A stretch of 64,000 bases of DNA from Marinobacter mobilis. Lineage in GTDB: Bacteria; Pseudomonadota; Gammaproteobacteria; Pseudomonadales; Oleiphilaceae. The stretch is from positions 478,795-542,794 of the forward strand of contig NZ_FNNE01000001.1 of the NCBI RefSeq assembly GCF_900106945.1, in the 5' to 3' direction. A program made the translations under genes and the position numbers. The first letter of the stretch is position 1. Every line of letters begins with the position of its first letter. Under the pieces are notes generated by a model. The model had not been told where the DNA came from and did no database searches. It saw only the letters and a program-made list of their open reading frames with translations. Shown piece after piece: positions 45,690 to 56,163 of the stretch.

Positions 45690-46880
45690 TTAAATGCCGG
45701 CAGCGTCCTTCAGGACTGCAGCCTTGTCAGTTTTCTCCCACGGGAAGGCAGTGAAAGTATCGCCATTCACGGTCATCTCGTAAGGATCACGACCGAAGTG
45801 ACCGTACGCCGCAGTGGCGCGGTACATCGGGTGCAGCAGGTCCAGCATGCGGGTAATGGCGTACGGACGCAGATCGAAGTGCTCGCGTACCAGGGCGATG
45901 ATCCTGTCGTCGCTGATTTTGCCGGTGCCGAAGGTGTTGATGGAGATGGAGGTCGGCTGCGCCACACCGATGGCGTAGGAAACCTGGATCTCACAGCGCT
46001 CGGCCAGGCCGGCGGCTACGATGTTCTTCGCCACGTAACGGCCCGCGTAGGCGGCAGAGCGGTCAACCTTGGAGGGGTCCTTGCCGGAGAAGGCGCCACC
46101 ACCGTGACGGGCCATGCCGCCGTAGGTATCAACGATGATCTTGCGGCCGGTCAGGCCACAGTCGCCCACTGGGCCACCAATCACGAATTTGCCCGTCGGG
46201 TTGATGTGGAACTGGGTGTCGGCGTGCAGCAGCTCGGCCGGGATCACGTGCTTGACGATCAGCTCCATGACCGCTTCTTTCAGGTCGCTCTGGCTGACCT
46301 CTTCATCGTGCTGGGTGGACAGAACCACGGCATCGATGCCGGTCACAATGCCGTTCTCGTAGCGGCAGGTCACCTGGCTCTTGGCATCCGGGCGCAGCCA
46401 CGGCAGCAGGCCACTCTTGCGCGCTTCGGCCTGACGCTCCACCAGACGGTGGGCGTAGCAGATCGGTGCGGGCATCAGTACGTCCGTTTCGTTGCTGGCG
46501 TAACCAAACATCAGGCCCTGGTCGCCGGCACCCTGATCTTCCGGCTTCTGACGGTCAACGCCCTGGGCGATGTCGACAGACTGTTTGCCGATGATGTTGA
46601 TCACGCCGCAGGTATCGCCGTCGAAGCCAACCTTGGAGGACGTGTAGCCAATGTCCTTGATAACGGAACGGACCAGATCTTCCAGGTCTACCCATGCCGA
46701 TGTGGTGATCTCACCGCCAACGATGGCAACACCGGTTTTCACCATGGTTTCGCAAGCCACACGGGCGTGCGGGTCTTCCTGGAGGATAGCGTCCAGAACG
46801 GCATCGGAAATCTGGTCGGCCAGTTTATCCGGATGGCCTTCAGAGACCGATTCAGAAGTAAAGATGCTGTAGTCAGACAT
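45690..46880 (-). CDS. metK: S-adenosylmethionine synthetase
   Basis: A 396-residue enzyme that makes SAM from methionine and ATP. The start at 46880 follows CAGGAG; the frame continues upstream through the operator and is not coding there. Diagnostic blocks are [20 protein letters not shown] at the N-terminus, [12 protein letters not shown] (about residues 119-130) and the glycine-rich [19 protein letters not shown] (about 262-280). An ATATCAA palindrome 84-103 bp upstream suggests control by the SahR-type regulator encoded next door. Confidence 0.97.
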   Translation of the reverse strand: MSDYSIFTSESVSEGHPDKLADQISDAVLDAILQEDPHARVACETMVKTGVAIVGGEITTSAWVDLEDLVRSVIKDIGYTSSKVGFDGDTCGVINIIGKQSVDIAQGVDRQKPEDQGAGDQGLMFGYASNETDVLMPAPICYAHRLVERQAEARKSGLLPWLRPDAKSQVTCRYENGIVTGIDAVVLSTQHDEEVSQSDLKEAVMELIVKHVIPAELLHADTQFHINPTGKFVIGGPVGDCGLTGRKIIVDTYGGMARHGGGAFSGKDPSKVDRSAAYAGRYVAKNIVAAGLAERCEIQVSYAIGVAQPTSISINTFGTGKISDDRIIALVREHFDLRPYAITRMLDLLHPMYRATAAYGHFGRDPYEMTVNGDTFTAFPWEKTDKAAVLKDAAGI

Positions 46881-46963
46881 AGTTTTGGCTCCTGTATGAG
46901 CGGTTGTGCGTCGGCCGGTTGTCGTTGCCACCGGAATCCAATGAGTTATGGGTTGGCAATTGT

Positions 46964-46983
46964 ATATCAAAAAAAATTGATAT
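46964..46983. promoter_or_regulatory. SahR-type operator upstream of metK
   Basis: ATATCAAAAAAAATTGATAT, arms ATATCAA / TTGATAT around six A. On the reverse strand its TTGATA half can serve as a -35 element for metK, with a TAACTC-like -10 about 16 bp on, so binding would block the promoter. It matches the site at 48074-48093 in the arms and in total length. Confidence 0.8.
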
Positions 46984-47026
46984 GGTTTAAAAAGTTCACC
47001 TTGTGAACCTTTGATCGGTTCATTTG

Positions 47027-48031
47027 TTAACTGGTACCTGAAGACTTCCAGAATTCCCGTACCTGGATCTGAAAACCGTTGCGAAGCCCTATAAACAGGG
47101 ACTCGCCACAGCTGAGACCGGCGTCTTCCGCCCAGCTGGTCAGTTCTTCGGGCTCGAAACCGAGCCAGAGGTCGCCGCAGTTTTCCTTCACCCAGTCCTG
47201 ATCATGGCTGCAAAGGTCGCTGATGATCAGGCAGCCGCCGCCGTTCATCAGGGCAGCCGCATCCAGGAAAATATCCGCCGGGCTGGGCACGTGGTGGAGC
47301 ACCATGTTGGCAACCACCAGGTCAAAGGCGTCGCCCCTGGCCAGCAAGGTATCGGTGACCCCTTCAATCAGGTCGATGTTGTTCAGCCGTTCCTCGATGC
47401 AGGTCCGGGTGGCCTTGGCCAGCATGTCGCGGGAGTTATCCAGCGCCACCACGTGATCGCAGATACCCGCCATCACCTTCAGAAAGGCCCCTTCGCCAGG
47501 ACCGATCTCAAGGCCCGTGTGCCAGTTCTGTTTGATCGCCCGTTGACGGATCACCTCGGCCGTGGGCTCGGCATAGAGCTCAAACGCGGCGATCAGTTCC
47601 TGTTGTTCGCGGAATTGCTCGGCATGACGCGAGAAAAACGCCTGGGACTGATCGGCCCGCTGGTTACGGATCGCTTCAATCTTCTCCTGCAGGTGCTGCG
47701 GCAGCGGGATCTGGTCCACCATTTCAAAAATCTGCCGCACGGTTTGATCAGCCAGCTTATCGCTGTCCAGGTGCAGGGGGCGGCGGTAGAAAATGGCGTT
47801 GCCTTCCCGTTGCGGCTCCAGCAGGCCGGCCTTGTTCATCACCTTCAGGTGGTGACTCATGCCGGACTGGCGCATGTCGAACAGCTGGCTCAGCTCCAGT
47901 ACCCCAAACGTATCGCGCCTCAGTACCCGCAGAATCTCCAGGCGCAACGGGTCGCCGCTGGCCTTATAAATGGGGGCGAGTACATCCGCATTGGCGGTCT
48001 CGGTCTGTTTCGGGGTAGTCATGCTTGTCAT
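47027..48031 (-). CDS. sahR: ArsR-type regulator fused to SAM methyltransferase domain (SahR-like)
   Basis: About 334 residues from ATG 48031 (ATG 48022 and a TTG at 48064 are alternatives; none has a good ribosome-binding site). The N-terminal winged helix (about residues 20-95) has [13 protein letters not shown] and [20 protein letters not shown]. The C-terminal half is a class I methyltransferase fold with [11 protein letters not shown] (about 172-182) and [13 protein letters not shown]. In Proteobacteria, SahR of this architecture senses S-adenosylhomocysteine and represses SAM-cycle genes. Two matching 20-bp palindromes, before metK and before its own start, support that role here. Confidence 0.85.
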   Translation of the reverse strand: MTSMTTPKQTETANADVLAPIYKASGDPLRLEILRVLRRDTFGVLELSQLFDMRQSGMSHHLKVMNKAGLLEPQREGNAIFYRRPLHLDSDKLADQTVRQIFEMVDQIPLPQHLQEKIEAIRNQRADQSQAFFSRHAEQFREQQELIAAFELYAEPTAEVIRQRAIKQNWHTGLEIGPGEGAFLKVMAGICDHVVALDNSRDMLAKATRTCIEERLNNIDLIEGVTDTLLARGDAFDLVVANMVLHHVPSPADIFLDAAALMNGGGCLIISDLCSHDQDWVKENCGDLWLGFEPEELTSWAEDAGLSCGESLFIGLRNGFQIQVREFWKSSGTS

Positions 48032-48073
48032 GGGAGAGGAGTTTAGAGGGTAAAAAGTGGTCAATCAATAGTC

Positions 48074-48093
48074 ATATCAAAATATTTTGATAT
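48074..48093. promoter_or_regulatory. SahR-type operator between sahR and tktA
   Basis: ATATCAAAATATTTTGATAT is a perfect 20-bp palindrome centred 53 bp before the sahR ATG and about 160 bp before tktA. It indicates autoregulation of sahR; an effect on tktA is possible but unproven. Confidence 0.8.
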
Positions 48094-48244
48094 AGATCCT
48101 GTGTGGCCGGATTCGCTCTCGGAAATCCACAGTACAGACATTTGGCTATCCGATTTGCTCCGACACCTACTAATCGGCGAAAATACGCGCCTATTTTTTG
48201 ATCCAACCTTTTTTCTTACGTCAAACGCCAGTGGAGAACAGTCA

Positions 48245-50245
48245 ATGCCGTCTCGCAAAGATCTCGCCAACGCCATACGCGCGCTGAGCATGGATGCGGT
48301 TCAGAAAGCCAAATCCGGCCACCCGGGAGCGCCAATGGGTATGGCAGATATCGCTGAGGTGCTGTGGAACGAGTACCTGAGCCACAACCCGGCCAATCCG
48401 GCGTGGGCCAACCGCGACCGCTTTGTGATGTCCAACGGCCACGGCTCCATGCTGGTGTATTCGCTGTTGCACCTGAGCGGCTACGACCTGTCCATCGACG
48501 ACCTGCAGAACTTCCGTCAGCTGCACTCCAAGACCCCGGGCCATCCTGAGTACGGCTATACCCCAGGCGTTGAAACCACCACCGGACCGCTGGGGCAGGG
48601 CATTGCCAATGCGGTTGGCTTCGCGATCGCAGAGAAAGCGCTGGCAGCCCAGTTCAACCGTCCCGGCCACAACATCGTGGATCATTACACCTACGCTTTC
48701 CTGGGTGACGGCTGCCTGATGGAAGGGATCTCCCACGAAGTGTGCTCCCTGGCGGGCACCCTGGGGCTGGGCAAGCTGGTCTTCTTCTATGACGATAACG
48801 GTATCTCCATTGACGGTGAGGTCGAAGGCTGGTTTACCGACAACACACCTGAGCGTTTCAAAGCCTACGGCTGGCAGGTTATTCCCGCTGTGGACGGCCA
48901 TGACTCCGACGCCGTCCGCGAGGCCATTGAGCAGGCCCGCGCCAACACAGATCAGCCAACACTGATCTGCTGCAAGACCATCATTGGCTTCGGTTCCCCC
49001 AACAAGCAGGGTACTGAAAGCTGTCACGGCGCGCCGCTGGGTGATGACGAAATCGCCCTGGCCCGTGAGAACCTGGGCTGGAACCACGGTCCGTTTGACG
49101 TCCCCGACGACATCTACGCCGGCTGGAACGCCCGCGACAAGGGTGCGGCTGCAGAGCAAAGCTGGTCGGAGGCCTTTGCCGCCTACGAGCAGGCCGAGCC
49201 GCAGCTGGCGGCCGAGTTCAAGCGCCGGATGAACGGCGACCTGCCGGCTGATTTCAGCGAGAAGGCGCAGGCCTACATTCAGGAAATCCAGGACAAGGGC
49301 GAGACCATCGCCAGCCGCAAGGCTTCCCAGAACTGCCTGAACGCCTACGGCCCGCTGCTGCCGGAACTGATGGGTGGCTCTGCTGACCTCGCCGGATCCA
49401 ACCTGACGCTGTGGAGTGACTGCAAGGGGCTGACCCGTGACGATGCCTCCGGTAACTACATTTTCTACGGGGTTCGCGAATTTGGCATGTCGGCGATCAT
49501 GAACGGCATCGCCCTGCACGGTGGTTTCGTGCCTTACGGCGCGACCTTCCTGATCTTCATGGAATATGCCCGGAATGCGGTGCGCATGGCGGCGCTGATG
49601 AAGCAGCGTGCCATTCATGTTTATACCCACGACTCGATCGGTCTGGGCGAAGACGGCCCGACCCACCAGCCCATTGAGCAGCTGGCGAGCCTGCGGACCA
49701 CTCCGAACATGAGCACCTGGCGTCCGGCCGATGCGGTGGAATCCGCCGTGGCCTGGAAAGCGGCGCTGGAGCGTAAGGATGGCCCGACTGCCATGATTTT
49801 CTCTCGTCAGAACCTGCCTCACCAGGCGCGTGATGCCGAGCAGCTCGCGAATGTTGCCAAGGGCGGTTATGTGCTGTCTGACAGCGAAGGCACGCCTGAC
49901 CTGATCCTGATCGCCACCGGCTCTGAAGTAGGTCTGGCCCAGGACGCGGCAGCCGCGCTGCGCGAACAGGGCAGCAAGGTGCGTGTGGTTTCCATGCCCT
50001 CCACCGACGTGTTCGATGCCCAGAGCGCCGAGTACAAGCAGCAGGTGCTGCCGCTGGAAGTCACCAACCGTGTCGCAATTGAAGCGGCGATTGAAGACTA
50101 CTGGTACAAGTACGTGGGCCTCGATGGCCGTGTTGTTGGCATGACCACGTTCGGTGAGTCGGCCCCGGCGGGTGAGCTGTTCAAAGAGTTCGGCTTCACC
50201 GTTGAGAACATCATGGCGGTTGCCCAGGAGTTGCTGGAAGCCTGA
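48245..50245 (+). CDS. tktA: Transketolase
   Basis: A 666-residue thiamine diphosphate enzyme of the pentose phosphate pathway. The start at 48245 follows GGAGAA; upstream codons of the same frame are not coding. Diagnostic parts are [17 protein letters not shown] (about residues 24-40), the ThDP motif [13 protein letters not shown] (about 155-167) and the pyrimidine-domain [15 protein letters not shown] (about 463-477). Its stop overlaps the epd start by one base (TGATG), beginning the operon tktA-epd-pgk-fba. Confidence 0.97.
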   Translation: MPSRKDLANAIRALSMDAVQKAKSGHPGAPMGMADIAEVLWNEYLSHNPANPAWANRDRFVMSNGHGSMLVYSLLHLSGYDLSIDDLQNFRQLHSKTPGHPEYGYTPGVETTTGPLGQGIANAVGFAIAEKALAAQFNRPGHNIVDHYTYAFLGDGCLMEGISHEVCSLAGTLGLGKLVFFYDDNGISIDGEVEGWFTDNTPERFKAYGWQVIPAVDGHDSDAVREAIEQARANTDQPTLICCKTIIGFGSPNKQGTESCHGAPLGDDEIALARENLGWNHGPFDVPDDIYAGWNARDKGAAAEQSWSEAFAAYEQAEPQLAAEFKRRMNGDLPADFSEKAQAYIQEIQDKGETIASRKASQNCLNAYGPLLPELMGGSADLAGSNLTLWSDCKGLTRDDASGNYIFYGVREFGMSAIMNGIALHGGFVPYGATFLIFMEYARNAVRMAALMKQRAIHVYTHDSIGLGEDGPTHQPIEQLASLRTTPNMSTWRPADAVESAVAWKAALERKDGPTAMIFSRQNLPHQARDAEQLANVAKGGYVLSDSEGTPDLILIATGSEVGLAQDAAAALREQGSKVRVVSMPSTDVFDAQSAEYKQQVLPLEVTNRVAIEAAIEDYWYKYVGLDGRVVGMTTFGESAPAGELFKEFGFTVENIMAVAQELLEA

Positions 50246-51279
50246 TGACTGCCGCAGCGCCGTATCGAGTTGCCATCAACGGCTATGGCCGTATTGGACA
50301 GTGCGTCTTGCGCGCACTGTACGAGAACGGTTTTCGCGATCACCTGCAGGTGGTCGCGATCAATGAGCTGTCGGACATTGACACCATTGCCCATCTGACC
50401 CGGTACGACTCAACCCATGGCCGTTTCCGCGGTGAGGTCGAGGTCGACGGTGATCAGTTGCTGGTCAATGGCGACCGGATCGCGGTGGTGAGCTGTAAGA
50501 GCGCCGGGGCTTTGCCCTGGGCCGGGCTGGGTATTGATCTGGTGCTGGAATGTTCCGGCGCCTTTTCCGACCGGGCCACGGCCGAGCAGCACCTCAATGC
50601 CGGCGCCCGGCGCCTGCTGTTTTCACAGCCAGCGGAAGCGGATGTCGACCGAACCGTAGTGTTCGGGGTTAATGAACGCTCACTGACGGCCTCAGACCGG
50701 GTGGTGTCCAACGCCTCCTGCACCACCAACTGCATCGTCCCGGTCATTCAGGTGCTGGATGAGGCATTCGGGGTGGAGCAGGGCACGACGACCACGATCC
50801 ATGCGGCGATGAACGACCAGCCGGTGATTGATGCCTATCACCATCACGACCTGCGCCGCACCCGCAGTGCCCTGCAGAACATCGTGCCGGTGGACACCGG
50901 GCTGGCCAAAGGCATCGAGCGGTTGCTGCCGCAGATGAAAGATCGCTTCAGCGCCGTGGCGATGCGAGTACCGACAACCAATGTATCCGCCATCGATATG
51001 ACGTTGAATGTGCGCCGGGAAACCTCGGTGGCTGAGGTGAACGCCCTGCTGCAACGGGTCGCTCAGGGGCCGCTCAGGGGCATCTTGGGTTACACCGACG
51101 AACTGCTTGCCAGTTCTGATTTCAACCACGACGCTCATTCCGGCGTGGTGGATGGTGGCCAGACCCGGGTGACCGGTGGCCGCATGGTGAAGGTGCTGTG
51201 CTGGTTTGATAACGAGTGGGGCTTTGCCAACCGGATGCTGGATGTCAGCCGGAGCTGGCTGGAACTGAACGAAACGTAA
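50245..51279 (+). CDS. epd: Erythrose-4-phosphate dehydrogenase (GAPDH family)
   Basis: A 344-residue NAD enzyme. The dinucleotide motif INGYGRIGQCVLRALYE is at the N-terminus, and the catalytic cysteine is in SNASCTTNC (about residues 154-162). Position between tktA and pgk, and residues around the active site (HAAMNDQPVID rather than the GAPDH HAxTxxQ stretch), fit Epd, which supplies 4-phosphoerythronate for pyridoxal phosphate synthesis. A true GAPDH role is the alternative. Confidence 0.92.
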   Translation: MTAAAPYRVAINGYGRIGQCVLRALYENGFRDHLQVVAINELSDIDTIAHLTRYDSTHGRFRGEVEVDGDQLLVNGDRIAVVSCKSAGALPWAGLGIDLVLECSGAFSDRATAEQHLNAGARRLLFSQPAEADVDRTVVFGVNERSLTASDRVVSNASCTTNCIVPVIQVLDEAFGVEQGTTTTIHAAMNDQPVIDAYHHHDLRRTRSALQNIVPVDTGLAKGIERLLPQMKDRFSAVAMRVPTTNVSAIDMTLNVRRETSVAEVNALLQRVAQGPLRGILGYTDELLASSDFNHDAHSGVVDGGQTRVTGGRMVKVLCWFDNEWGFANRMLDVSRSWLELNET

Positions 51280-51308
51280 ACACTGAACATAGTTGAAGAG
51301 ACGACCTT

Positions 51309-52469
51309 ATGGCCATTAAGAAAATGACCGATCTGGATCTCGCCGGTAAGCGCGTACTGATCCGGGAAGACCTGAACGTACCCGTCAAAGACGGTAAAGT
51401 AACCAGTGACGCCCGCATTCGCGCTTCGCTGCCAACCATCAAGGCAGCCATGGACGCCGGTGCCAGGGTCATGCTGATGTCCCACCTCGGCCGTCCGGAA
51501 GAAGGCGTCTATGACGAAGCGTCGTCCATGAAGCCTGTCGCCGAGCACCTGTCTGGCCTGCTGGGTCAGGACGTGCGTCTGGTCAAGGATTATCTGGACG
51601 GTGTTGAAGTCGCCGACGGCGAAGTGGTGCTGTTCGAGAACGTCCGTTTCAACAAGGGTGAAAAGAAAGACGACGAAGCCCTGTCGAAGCAATATGCAGC
51701 CCTGTGCGACATTTACGTGATGGACGCCTTCGGTACCGCACATCGCGCCCAGGCCTCCACCCACGGTGTTGCCCGCTTTGCGCCTGAAGCCTGTGCCGGC
51801 CCACTGCTGGCGGCAGAACTGGATGCCCTCGGCAAGGCCCTGGACAAGCCGGCCAAGCCGGTGGTTGCCATTGTCGGTGGCTCCAAGGTCTCCACCAAGC
51901 TGGACGTGCTCAACGCCCTGTCCGACATCTGCGATCAGCTGATCGTGGGTGGTGGTATCGCCAACACCTTTCTGGCCGCTGCCGGCCACCCGGTAGGCAA
52001 GTCCCTGTGTGAACACGACCTGCTCGACACCGCGCGGGACATCGCCGCCAAGGTCAATATCCCGCTGCCAAGCGACGTTGTCGTTGCCAGCGAATTTGCG
52101 GAAACCGCCGCCGCGACCACCAAGTCCATCGATGAGGTGAGCGAAGGCGACATGATTCTGGATGTGGGCCCGCAAACCGCGGCTCAATTCGCCGAACTGC
52201 TGACGTCTGCCAAAACCATTCTCTGGAACGGTCCGGTGGGCGTATTCGAATTTGACCAGTTCGGTAACGGCACCAAGGCGCTGGCCGATGCCATCGCCCA
52301 GAGCGATGCTTTCTCCCTGGCGGGCGGTGGTGATACCGTGGCAGCCGTTGACAAGTACGGTGTGAATGAGAAGATTTCCTACATTTCCACCGGTGGTGGA
52401 GCCTTCCTGGAGTTCGTCGAAGGCAAGGTGCTGCCGGCGGTAGCTGTATTGGAAGAGCGCGGGGCCTGA
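51309..52469 (+). CDS. pgk: Phosphoglycerate kinase
   Basis: A 386-residue glycolytic and gluconeogenic kinase. Family blocks are [18 protein letters not shown] (about residues 14-31), [12 protein letters not shown] (about 55-66), [15 protein letters not shown] (about 111-125), [11 protein letters not shown] and the C-terminal [13 protein letters not shown]. It lies 29 bp after epd and 77 bp before fba in the same operon. Confidence 0.97.
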   Translation: MAIKKMTDLDLAGKRVLIREDLNVPVKDGKVTSDARIRASLPTIKAAMDAGARVMLMSHLGRPEEGVYDEASSMKPVAEHLSGLLGQDVRLVKDYLDGVEVADGEVVLFENVRFNKGEKKDDEALSKQYAALCDIYVMDAFGTAHRAQASTHGVARFAPEACAGPLLAAELDALGKALDKPAKPVVAIVGGSKVSTKLDVLNALSDICDQLIVGGGIANTFLAAAGHPVGKSLCEHDLLDTARDIAAKVNIPLPSDVVVASEFAETAAATTKSIDEVSEGDMILDVGPQTAAQFAELLTSAKTILWNGPVGVFEFDQFGNGTKALADAIAQSDAFSLAGGGDTVAAVDKYGVNEKISYISTGGGAFLEFVEGKVLPAVAVLEERGA

Positions 52470-52546
52470 GGCCCATTCGGAGCCGGGCAGATACCGGCTC
52501 CGTCACTGCTTTGAACCGAATTCAATTTTATTAAGGAGAGTTCCCC

Positions 52547-53611
52547 ATGGCCCTGATCTCGATGCGCCAGATGCTGGATCACGCAGCTGAGTACGGATAC
52601 GGTGTCCCCGCGTTCAACGTCAACAACCTGGAGCAGATGCGCGCCATCATGGAAGCGGCCGACAAGACCGATTCTCCGGTGATCGTGCAGGCGTCTGCCG
52701 GCGCCCGTAAGTACGCCGGTGCCCCGTTCCTGCGTCACCTGATCCTGGCGGCGATTGAAGAATTTCCTCATATCCCGGTGGTGATGCACCAGGATCACGG
52801 TACCAGCCCGTCTGTGTGCCAGCGCTCCATCCAGCTGGGCTTCAGCTCGGTGATGATGGATGGCTCCCTCGGTGAAGACGGCAAGACCCCGACGTCTTAC
52901 GAGTACAACGTTGACGTGACCCGTCGTACTGTTGAAATGGCCCACGCCTGTGGTGTGTCCGTAGAAGGTGAACTGGGTTGCCTGGGTTCCCTGGAAACCG
53001 GCATGGCCGGTGAAGAAGATGGCATCGGTGCCGAAGGCAAGCTGGACCACAGCCAGATGCTGACCGATCCGGAAGAAGCCGCCGACTTCGTCAAGAAGAC
53101 TGGGGTGGATGCCCTGGCCATTGCCATCGGTACCAGCCACGGTGCTTACAAGTTCACCCGTCCGCCGACGGGCGATATCCTGGCGATTGACCAGATCAAG
53201 GCCATCCACCAGCGTATCCCGGATACTCACCTGGTCATGCACGGTTCCAGCTCCGTTCCCCAGGACTGGCTGGCGGTGATCAACGAGTTTGGTGGTGAGA
53301 TTCCGGAAACCTACGGTGTACCGGTTGAAGAAATCGTTGAAGGCATCAAGCACGGCGTACGTAAGGTCAACATCGACACCGACCTGCGTCTGGCCAGCAC
53401 GGGTGCTATCCGCCGTTTCCTCGCGCAGAACACCTCTGAGTTTGACCCGCGCAAATACCTGGCGGCTTCCGTTAAGGCGATGAGCGAAATCTGCATCGAT
53501 CGCTACGAGGCCTTTGGCTGTGCCGGCAACGCCAGCAAGATCAAGCCGATCAGCCTGGATGCGATGTTCGAGCGCTACGCCTCCGGCGAGCTGGATCCGA
53601 AGGTTAACTGA
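52547..53611 (+). CDS. fba: Class II fructose-bisphosphate aldolase
   Basis: A 354-residue zinc aldolase of the Calvin/type B class. The N-terminus is [20 protein letters not shown], the zinc and active-site stretch is [11 protein letters not shown] (about residues 80-90), and the later motifs are [12 protein letters not shown] and [11 protein letters not shown] (about 274-284). A strong AAGGAGA ribosome-binding site precedes it. It closes the tktA-epd-pgk-fba operon and is followed by two strong hairpins. Confidence 0.97.
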   Translation: MALISMRQMLDHAAEYGYGVPAFNVNNLEQMRAIMEAADKTDSPVIVQASAGARKYAGAPFLRHLILAAIEEFPHIPVVMHQDHGTSPSVCQRSIQLGFSSVMMDGSLGEDGKTPTSYEYNVDVTRRTVEMAHACGVSVEGELGCLGSLETGMAGEEDGIGAEGKLDHSQMLTDPEEAADFVKKTGVDALAIAIGTSHGAYKFTRPPTGDILAIDQIKAIHQRIPDTHLVMHGSSSVPQDWLAVINEFGGEIPETYGVPVEEIVEGIKHGVRKVNIDTDLRLASTGAIRRFLAQNTSEFDPRKYLAASVKAMSEICIDRYEAFGCAGNASKIKPISLDAMFERYASGELDPKVN

Positions 53612-53627
53612 TCCTTCAGGCTTCTCT

Positions 53628-53652
53628 GGGGACAGACTTGAAGTCTGTCCCC
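53628..53652. repeat. GGGGACAG palindromic hairpin after fba
   Basis: A 25-base palindrome, GGGGACAGACTT and its exact complement around one G. Its core matches the hairpins at 13465-13494 and 53663-53694. Such GGGGACAG…CTGTCCCC hairpins resemble REP-like elements mobilised by RAYT transposases; no such transposase is in the window. Confidence 0.7.
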
Positions 53653-53662
53653 ATCTTCGATT

Positions 53663-53694
53663 AAGGGGGCAGGCTTCAACCTGTCCCCTTTTTT
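53663..53694 (+). terminator. Rho-independent terminator of the tktA-fba operon
   Basis: Stem AAGGGGGCAGG / CCTGTCCCCTT (one G-T pair), six-base loop CTTCAA, followed by six T. It lies 52 bp after the fba stop. Confidence 0.88.
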
Positions 53695-53841
53695 GTGTCC
53701 CCTTTCGACTCGGTGATCCACCTGACTCCGGTCAAATACTGACCAGACCCACCTTGTAAATTCTCTCAACTCAACAAATAGTTCTAGCTGGGGGGTGAGT
53801 TTGTTCGCCCGCCCTGACGATTGGTTGCAGCGAGAGACGCT

Positions 53842-54810
53842 ATGGACTTCAAGGACTATTACGCCGCCCTCGGTGTCAGTGAGTCCGCTACGCCTGAGGA
53901 CATCAAGAAGGCCTACCGAAAGCTGGCACGGAAATACCACCCGGACGTCAGCAAAGAAGACAACGCCGATGAGAAGTTCAAGGACGTCGGCGAGGCCTAC
54001 GAAGTGCTCAAAGACCCGCAGAAGCGGGCCGAGTATGACCAGTTGCGCAAATACGGCGCCAGTGGTGGGCAGTTTGAGCCGCCGCCCGGTTGGGAGAGTG
54101 CAGCCCATTTCGGCGATGGCGGCTATACCCGGGCCGACAGCCGGGAGTTCAGTGATTTTTTTGAATCCATCTTTGGCGGTGGTGGTGCAGGCCGCGCCAG
54201 TGGACGTGGCGGTGGGTTTGGCTTCCGCCACCAGATGCGCACGCGCGGCGACGATGTTCATGCCCGTCTGGCGCTGTTCCTGGAAGAAGCGTTCCACGGC
54301 TGCGACAAGCAGGTGCAGTTTACGGTCCATGAAATGGATGATCATGGCCACGTACTGGCCCGCAAGAAAACCCTCAAGGTGAAGATTCCTGCAGGCGTGC
54401 GCGAAGGTCAGCACATCCGGCTGAAAGGTCAGGGCTCGCCGGGTGTCGGGGGCGGTGAGCCGGGGGATCTGTTCATTGAGGTGGGGCTGGCACCCCATCC
54501 CCACTTCACCGTGGAAGGTCGGGACGTGATGGTCACTGTGCCCATCACCCCCTGGGAAGCGGCGTTGGGGGCGACGGTTACAGTGCCCACGGTAGACGGC
54601 AAGGTAAACGTCAAGGTCCCGAAGGGATCGTCCAGTGGTCGTAAACTCAGGCTCAAAGGCAAGGGCTTTCCCGGCCAGCATCCTGGCGACGAGATAGTAT
54701 TGCTGCAGATCGTGATGCCGGAACAGCACAGCGAGAAAGCGGCAGCGCTTTACCAGCAACTGGCGGAGGCAGAGCCTGCCTTCAATCCACGCAGCAAACT
54801 GGGTGTGTGA
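53842..54810 (+). CDS. cbpA: DnaJ-class co-chaperone CbpA
   Basis: A 322-residue J-domain protein. Residues 1-70 are the J domain with the HPD motif ([10 protein letters not shown], about residue 35). A Gly/Phe-rich linker ([18 protein letters not shown]) and the C-terminal peptide-binding domains follow, with no zinc-finger cysteines, which separates CbpA from DnaJ. The start is ATG 53842. It stimulates DnaK ATPase under stress. Its end lies 13 bp before cbpM, so they are co-transcribed. Confidence 0.95.
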   Translation: MDFKDYYAALGVSESATPEDIKKAYRKLARKYHPDVSKEDNADEKFKDVGEAYEVLKDPQKRAEYDQLRKYGASGGQFEPPPGWESAAHFGDGGYTRADSREFSDFFESIFGGGGAGRASGRGGGFGFRHQMRTRGDDVHARLALFLEEAFHGCDKQVQFTVHEMDDHGHVLARKKTLKVKIPAGVREGQHIRLKGQGSPGVGGGEPGDLFIEVGLAPHPHFTVEGRDVMVTVPITPWEAALGATVTVPTVDGKVNVKVPKGSSSGRKLRLKGKGFPGQHPGDEIVLLQIVMPEQHSEKAAALYQQLAEAEPAFNPRSKLGV

Positions 54811-54823
54811 CGGGAGCCGAGCG

Positions 54824-55165
54824 ATGGCAAAGAACGAACCAATATTCGAGGTGGAGCTGCTGGACGCTCACACCACGTTCACCCTGCGGGAGTTCTGCGA
54901 ACGGGGGGCTGTTCATGCGGAATTTGTGATCAAGCTGGTAAGTTATGGCGTGATCTCCCCGGTAGAGGAAGGTGACGTGCGGGAGTGGAGCTTTGATCTC
55001 CCGGCGCTGGCCCGGTTGCGAAAAGCCCAGCGTTTGCAGCAGGATCTGGATATCAATGTGCCGGGCCTGGCCATGTCCCTCGACCTGCTGGATGATGTTC
55101 AGCAGCTTCGGCGTGAGGTGGATCGCCTCAACCGTCAGCTGCGGCAGTTGACCGGAGAAGGATGA
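54824..55165 (+). CDS. cbpM: Chaperone modulator CbpM
   Basis: A 113-residue protein with a MerR-like N-terminal helix-turn-helix fold (FTLREFCERGAVHAEFVIKLVSYGVI) and a C-terminal leucine-rich coiled coil (DLLDDVQQLRREVDRLNRQLRQL). In E. coli CbpM binds the J domain of CbpA and inhibits it. The start at 54824 follows CGGGAG. Position directly behind cbpA supports the assignment. Confidence 0.9.
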   Translation: MAKNEPIFEVELLDAHTTFTLREFCERGAVHAEFVIKLVSYGVISPVEEGDVREWSFDLPALARLRKAQRLQQDLDINVPGLAMSLDLLDDVQQLRREVDRLNRQLRQLTGEG

Positions 55166-55278
55166 GTCCTGACCCGGATACTGTCTGATTCCGTCAGCCC
55201 AGGGGAACTTTTCGATTAACTACGGTATCTTAGCGTCATCTTTGATCAGTACATTTCATCATTTGTTAAGGAGTCGGT

Positions 55279-56010
55279 ATGGGTGAGGCAAAACGCCGCA
55301 AGGGGTCGGGAACACCGGCTGCGGGCAAATCAAAGAGCAGCAGACTGCCGGTTGTAGTGGTCATGCTCGCTGTGGTGGCCGCCATTGTGGCTGGCGTATT
55401 CTGGGTGACCCAGCCGCCGGAGCCCGAGGCGGTATCTCTGCCCGTTGCCGCGGCGAACGCCCAGCCTTTCCCGGCGGAGCTGGACCAGTACGGCACCAGC
55501 ATCGGCGCTGATGACGCGCCCGTGGTGGTCCGTGAGTTTGCTGACTTCCAGTGCCCCGCCTGCGGTCGCTTTGCGGAAGCCAGCAGCCGGCTGAAGCAGG
55601 AATACGTCGAGTCGGGTAAGGTTCGGTTTGTGTTCTATGATCTGCCGCTGAACCAGCATCGCAATGCTCTGCCTGCGGCCATGGCTGCCCGTTGCGCCGG
55701 GGATCAGGAGGGCTATTGGGCCATGCACGACCGGCTGTTTGCCAACCAGGGGGAGTGGAGCAACTCCGGTGTCGCTGTCGAGATCTTCACCCGTTATGCC
55801 GGTGAACTCGGCCTTGAGGAGCGCCGCTTCAGCCGTTGCATGGCCACCGACCTGCATCAGGAAGTGATCGAAGCCAGCGTGGACGTGGCCAAGCGTATGC
55901 GTGTGACCAGTACCCCGACGGTGCTGGTGGATAATATTCCTCTCTCTCGTCCTGGCTGGGGGCAATTGTCCGCCGTGGTTGAGCGGGAGTTGGCCGCCGC
56001 CGCTGAATAA
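55279..56010 (+). CDS. Membrane-anchored DsbA/DsbG-like thioredoxin protein
   Basis: A 243-residue protein with a basic N-terminus (residues 1-22), one membrane helix (about 23-45) and a periplasmic thioredoxin fold. The active site is FADFQCPACGRFAE (Cys-Pro-Ala-Cys at about 95-98). The cis-proline is in VTSTPTVLVDN (about 213-223). It probably handles disulfides in the periplasm; partner proteins are unknown. An intrinsic terminator follows within 30 bp, so it is monocistronic. Confidence 0.88.
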   Translation: MGEAKRRKGSGTPAAGKSKSSRLPVVVVMLAVVAAIVAGVFWVTQPPEPEAVSLPVAAANAQPFPAELDQYGTSIGADDAPVVVREFADFQCPACGRFAEASSRLKQEYVESGKVRFVFYDLPLNQHRNALPAAMAARCAGDQEGYWAMHDRLFANQGEWSNSGVAVEIFTRYAGELGLEERRFSRCMATDLHQEVIEASVDVAKRMRVTSTPTVLVDNIPLSRPGWGQLSAVVERELAAAAE

Positions 56011-56036
56011 CCTGGGGCTTGCCCGGTAACTACCTA

Positions 56037-56061
56037 CGCCCCGCATTGACGGGGCGTTTTT
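56037..56061 (+). terminator. Rho-independent terminator after the DsbA-like gene
   Basis: Perfect 7-bp stem CGCCCCG / CGGGGCG with loop CATTGA, followed by five T. Confidence 0.9.
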
Positions 56062-56163
56062 CATGGCGCTTCGCATCGGTTAGAATTTCACCGCCGCTCG
56101 ACGCGGCCCAAATGTCCAGAAACCATGCTCCGGATTTGCGATCCGGCCCGCAGGAGTAAAGTA

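Noticed and set aside
45798..47006. 402-codon open frame antisense to metK
   Set aside because: Shadow of metK; histidine- and glycine-rich low-information translation and it covers the SahR operator.
53575..54759. 394-codon open frame antisense to cbpA
   Set aside because: Shadow of cbpA; it also crosses the fba terminator hairpins.
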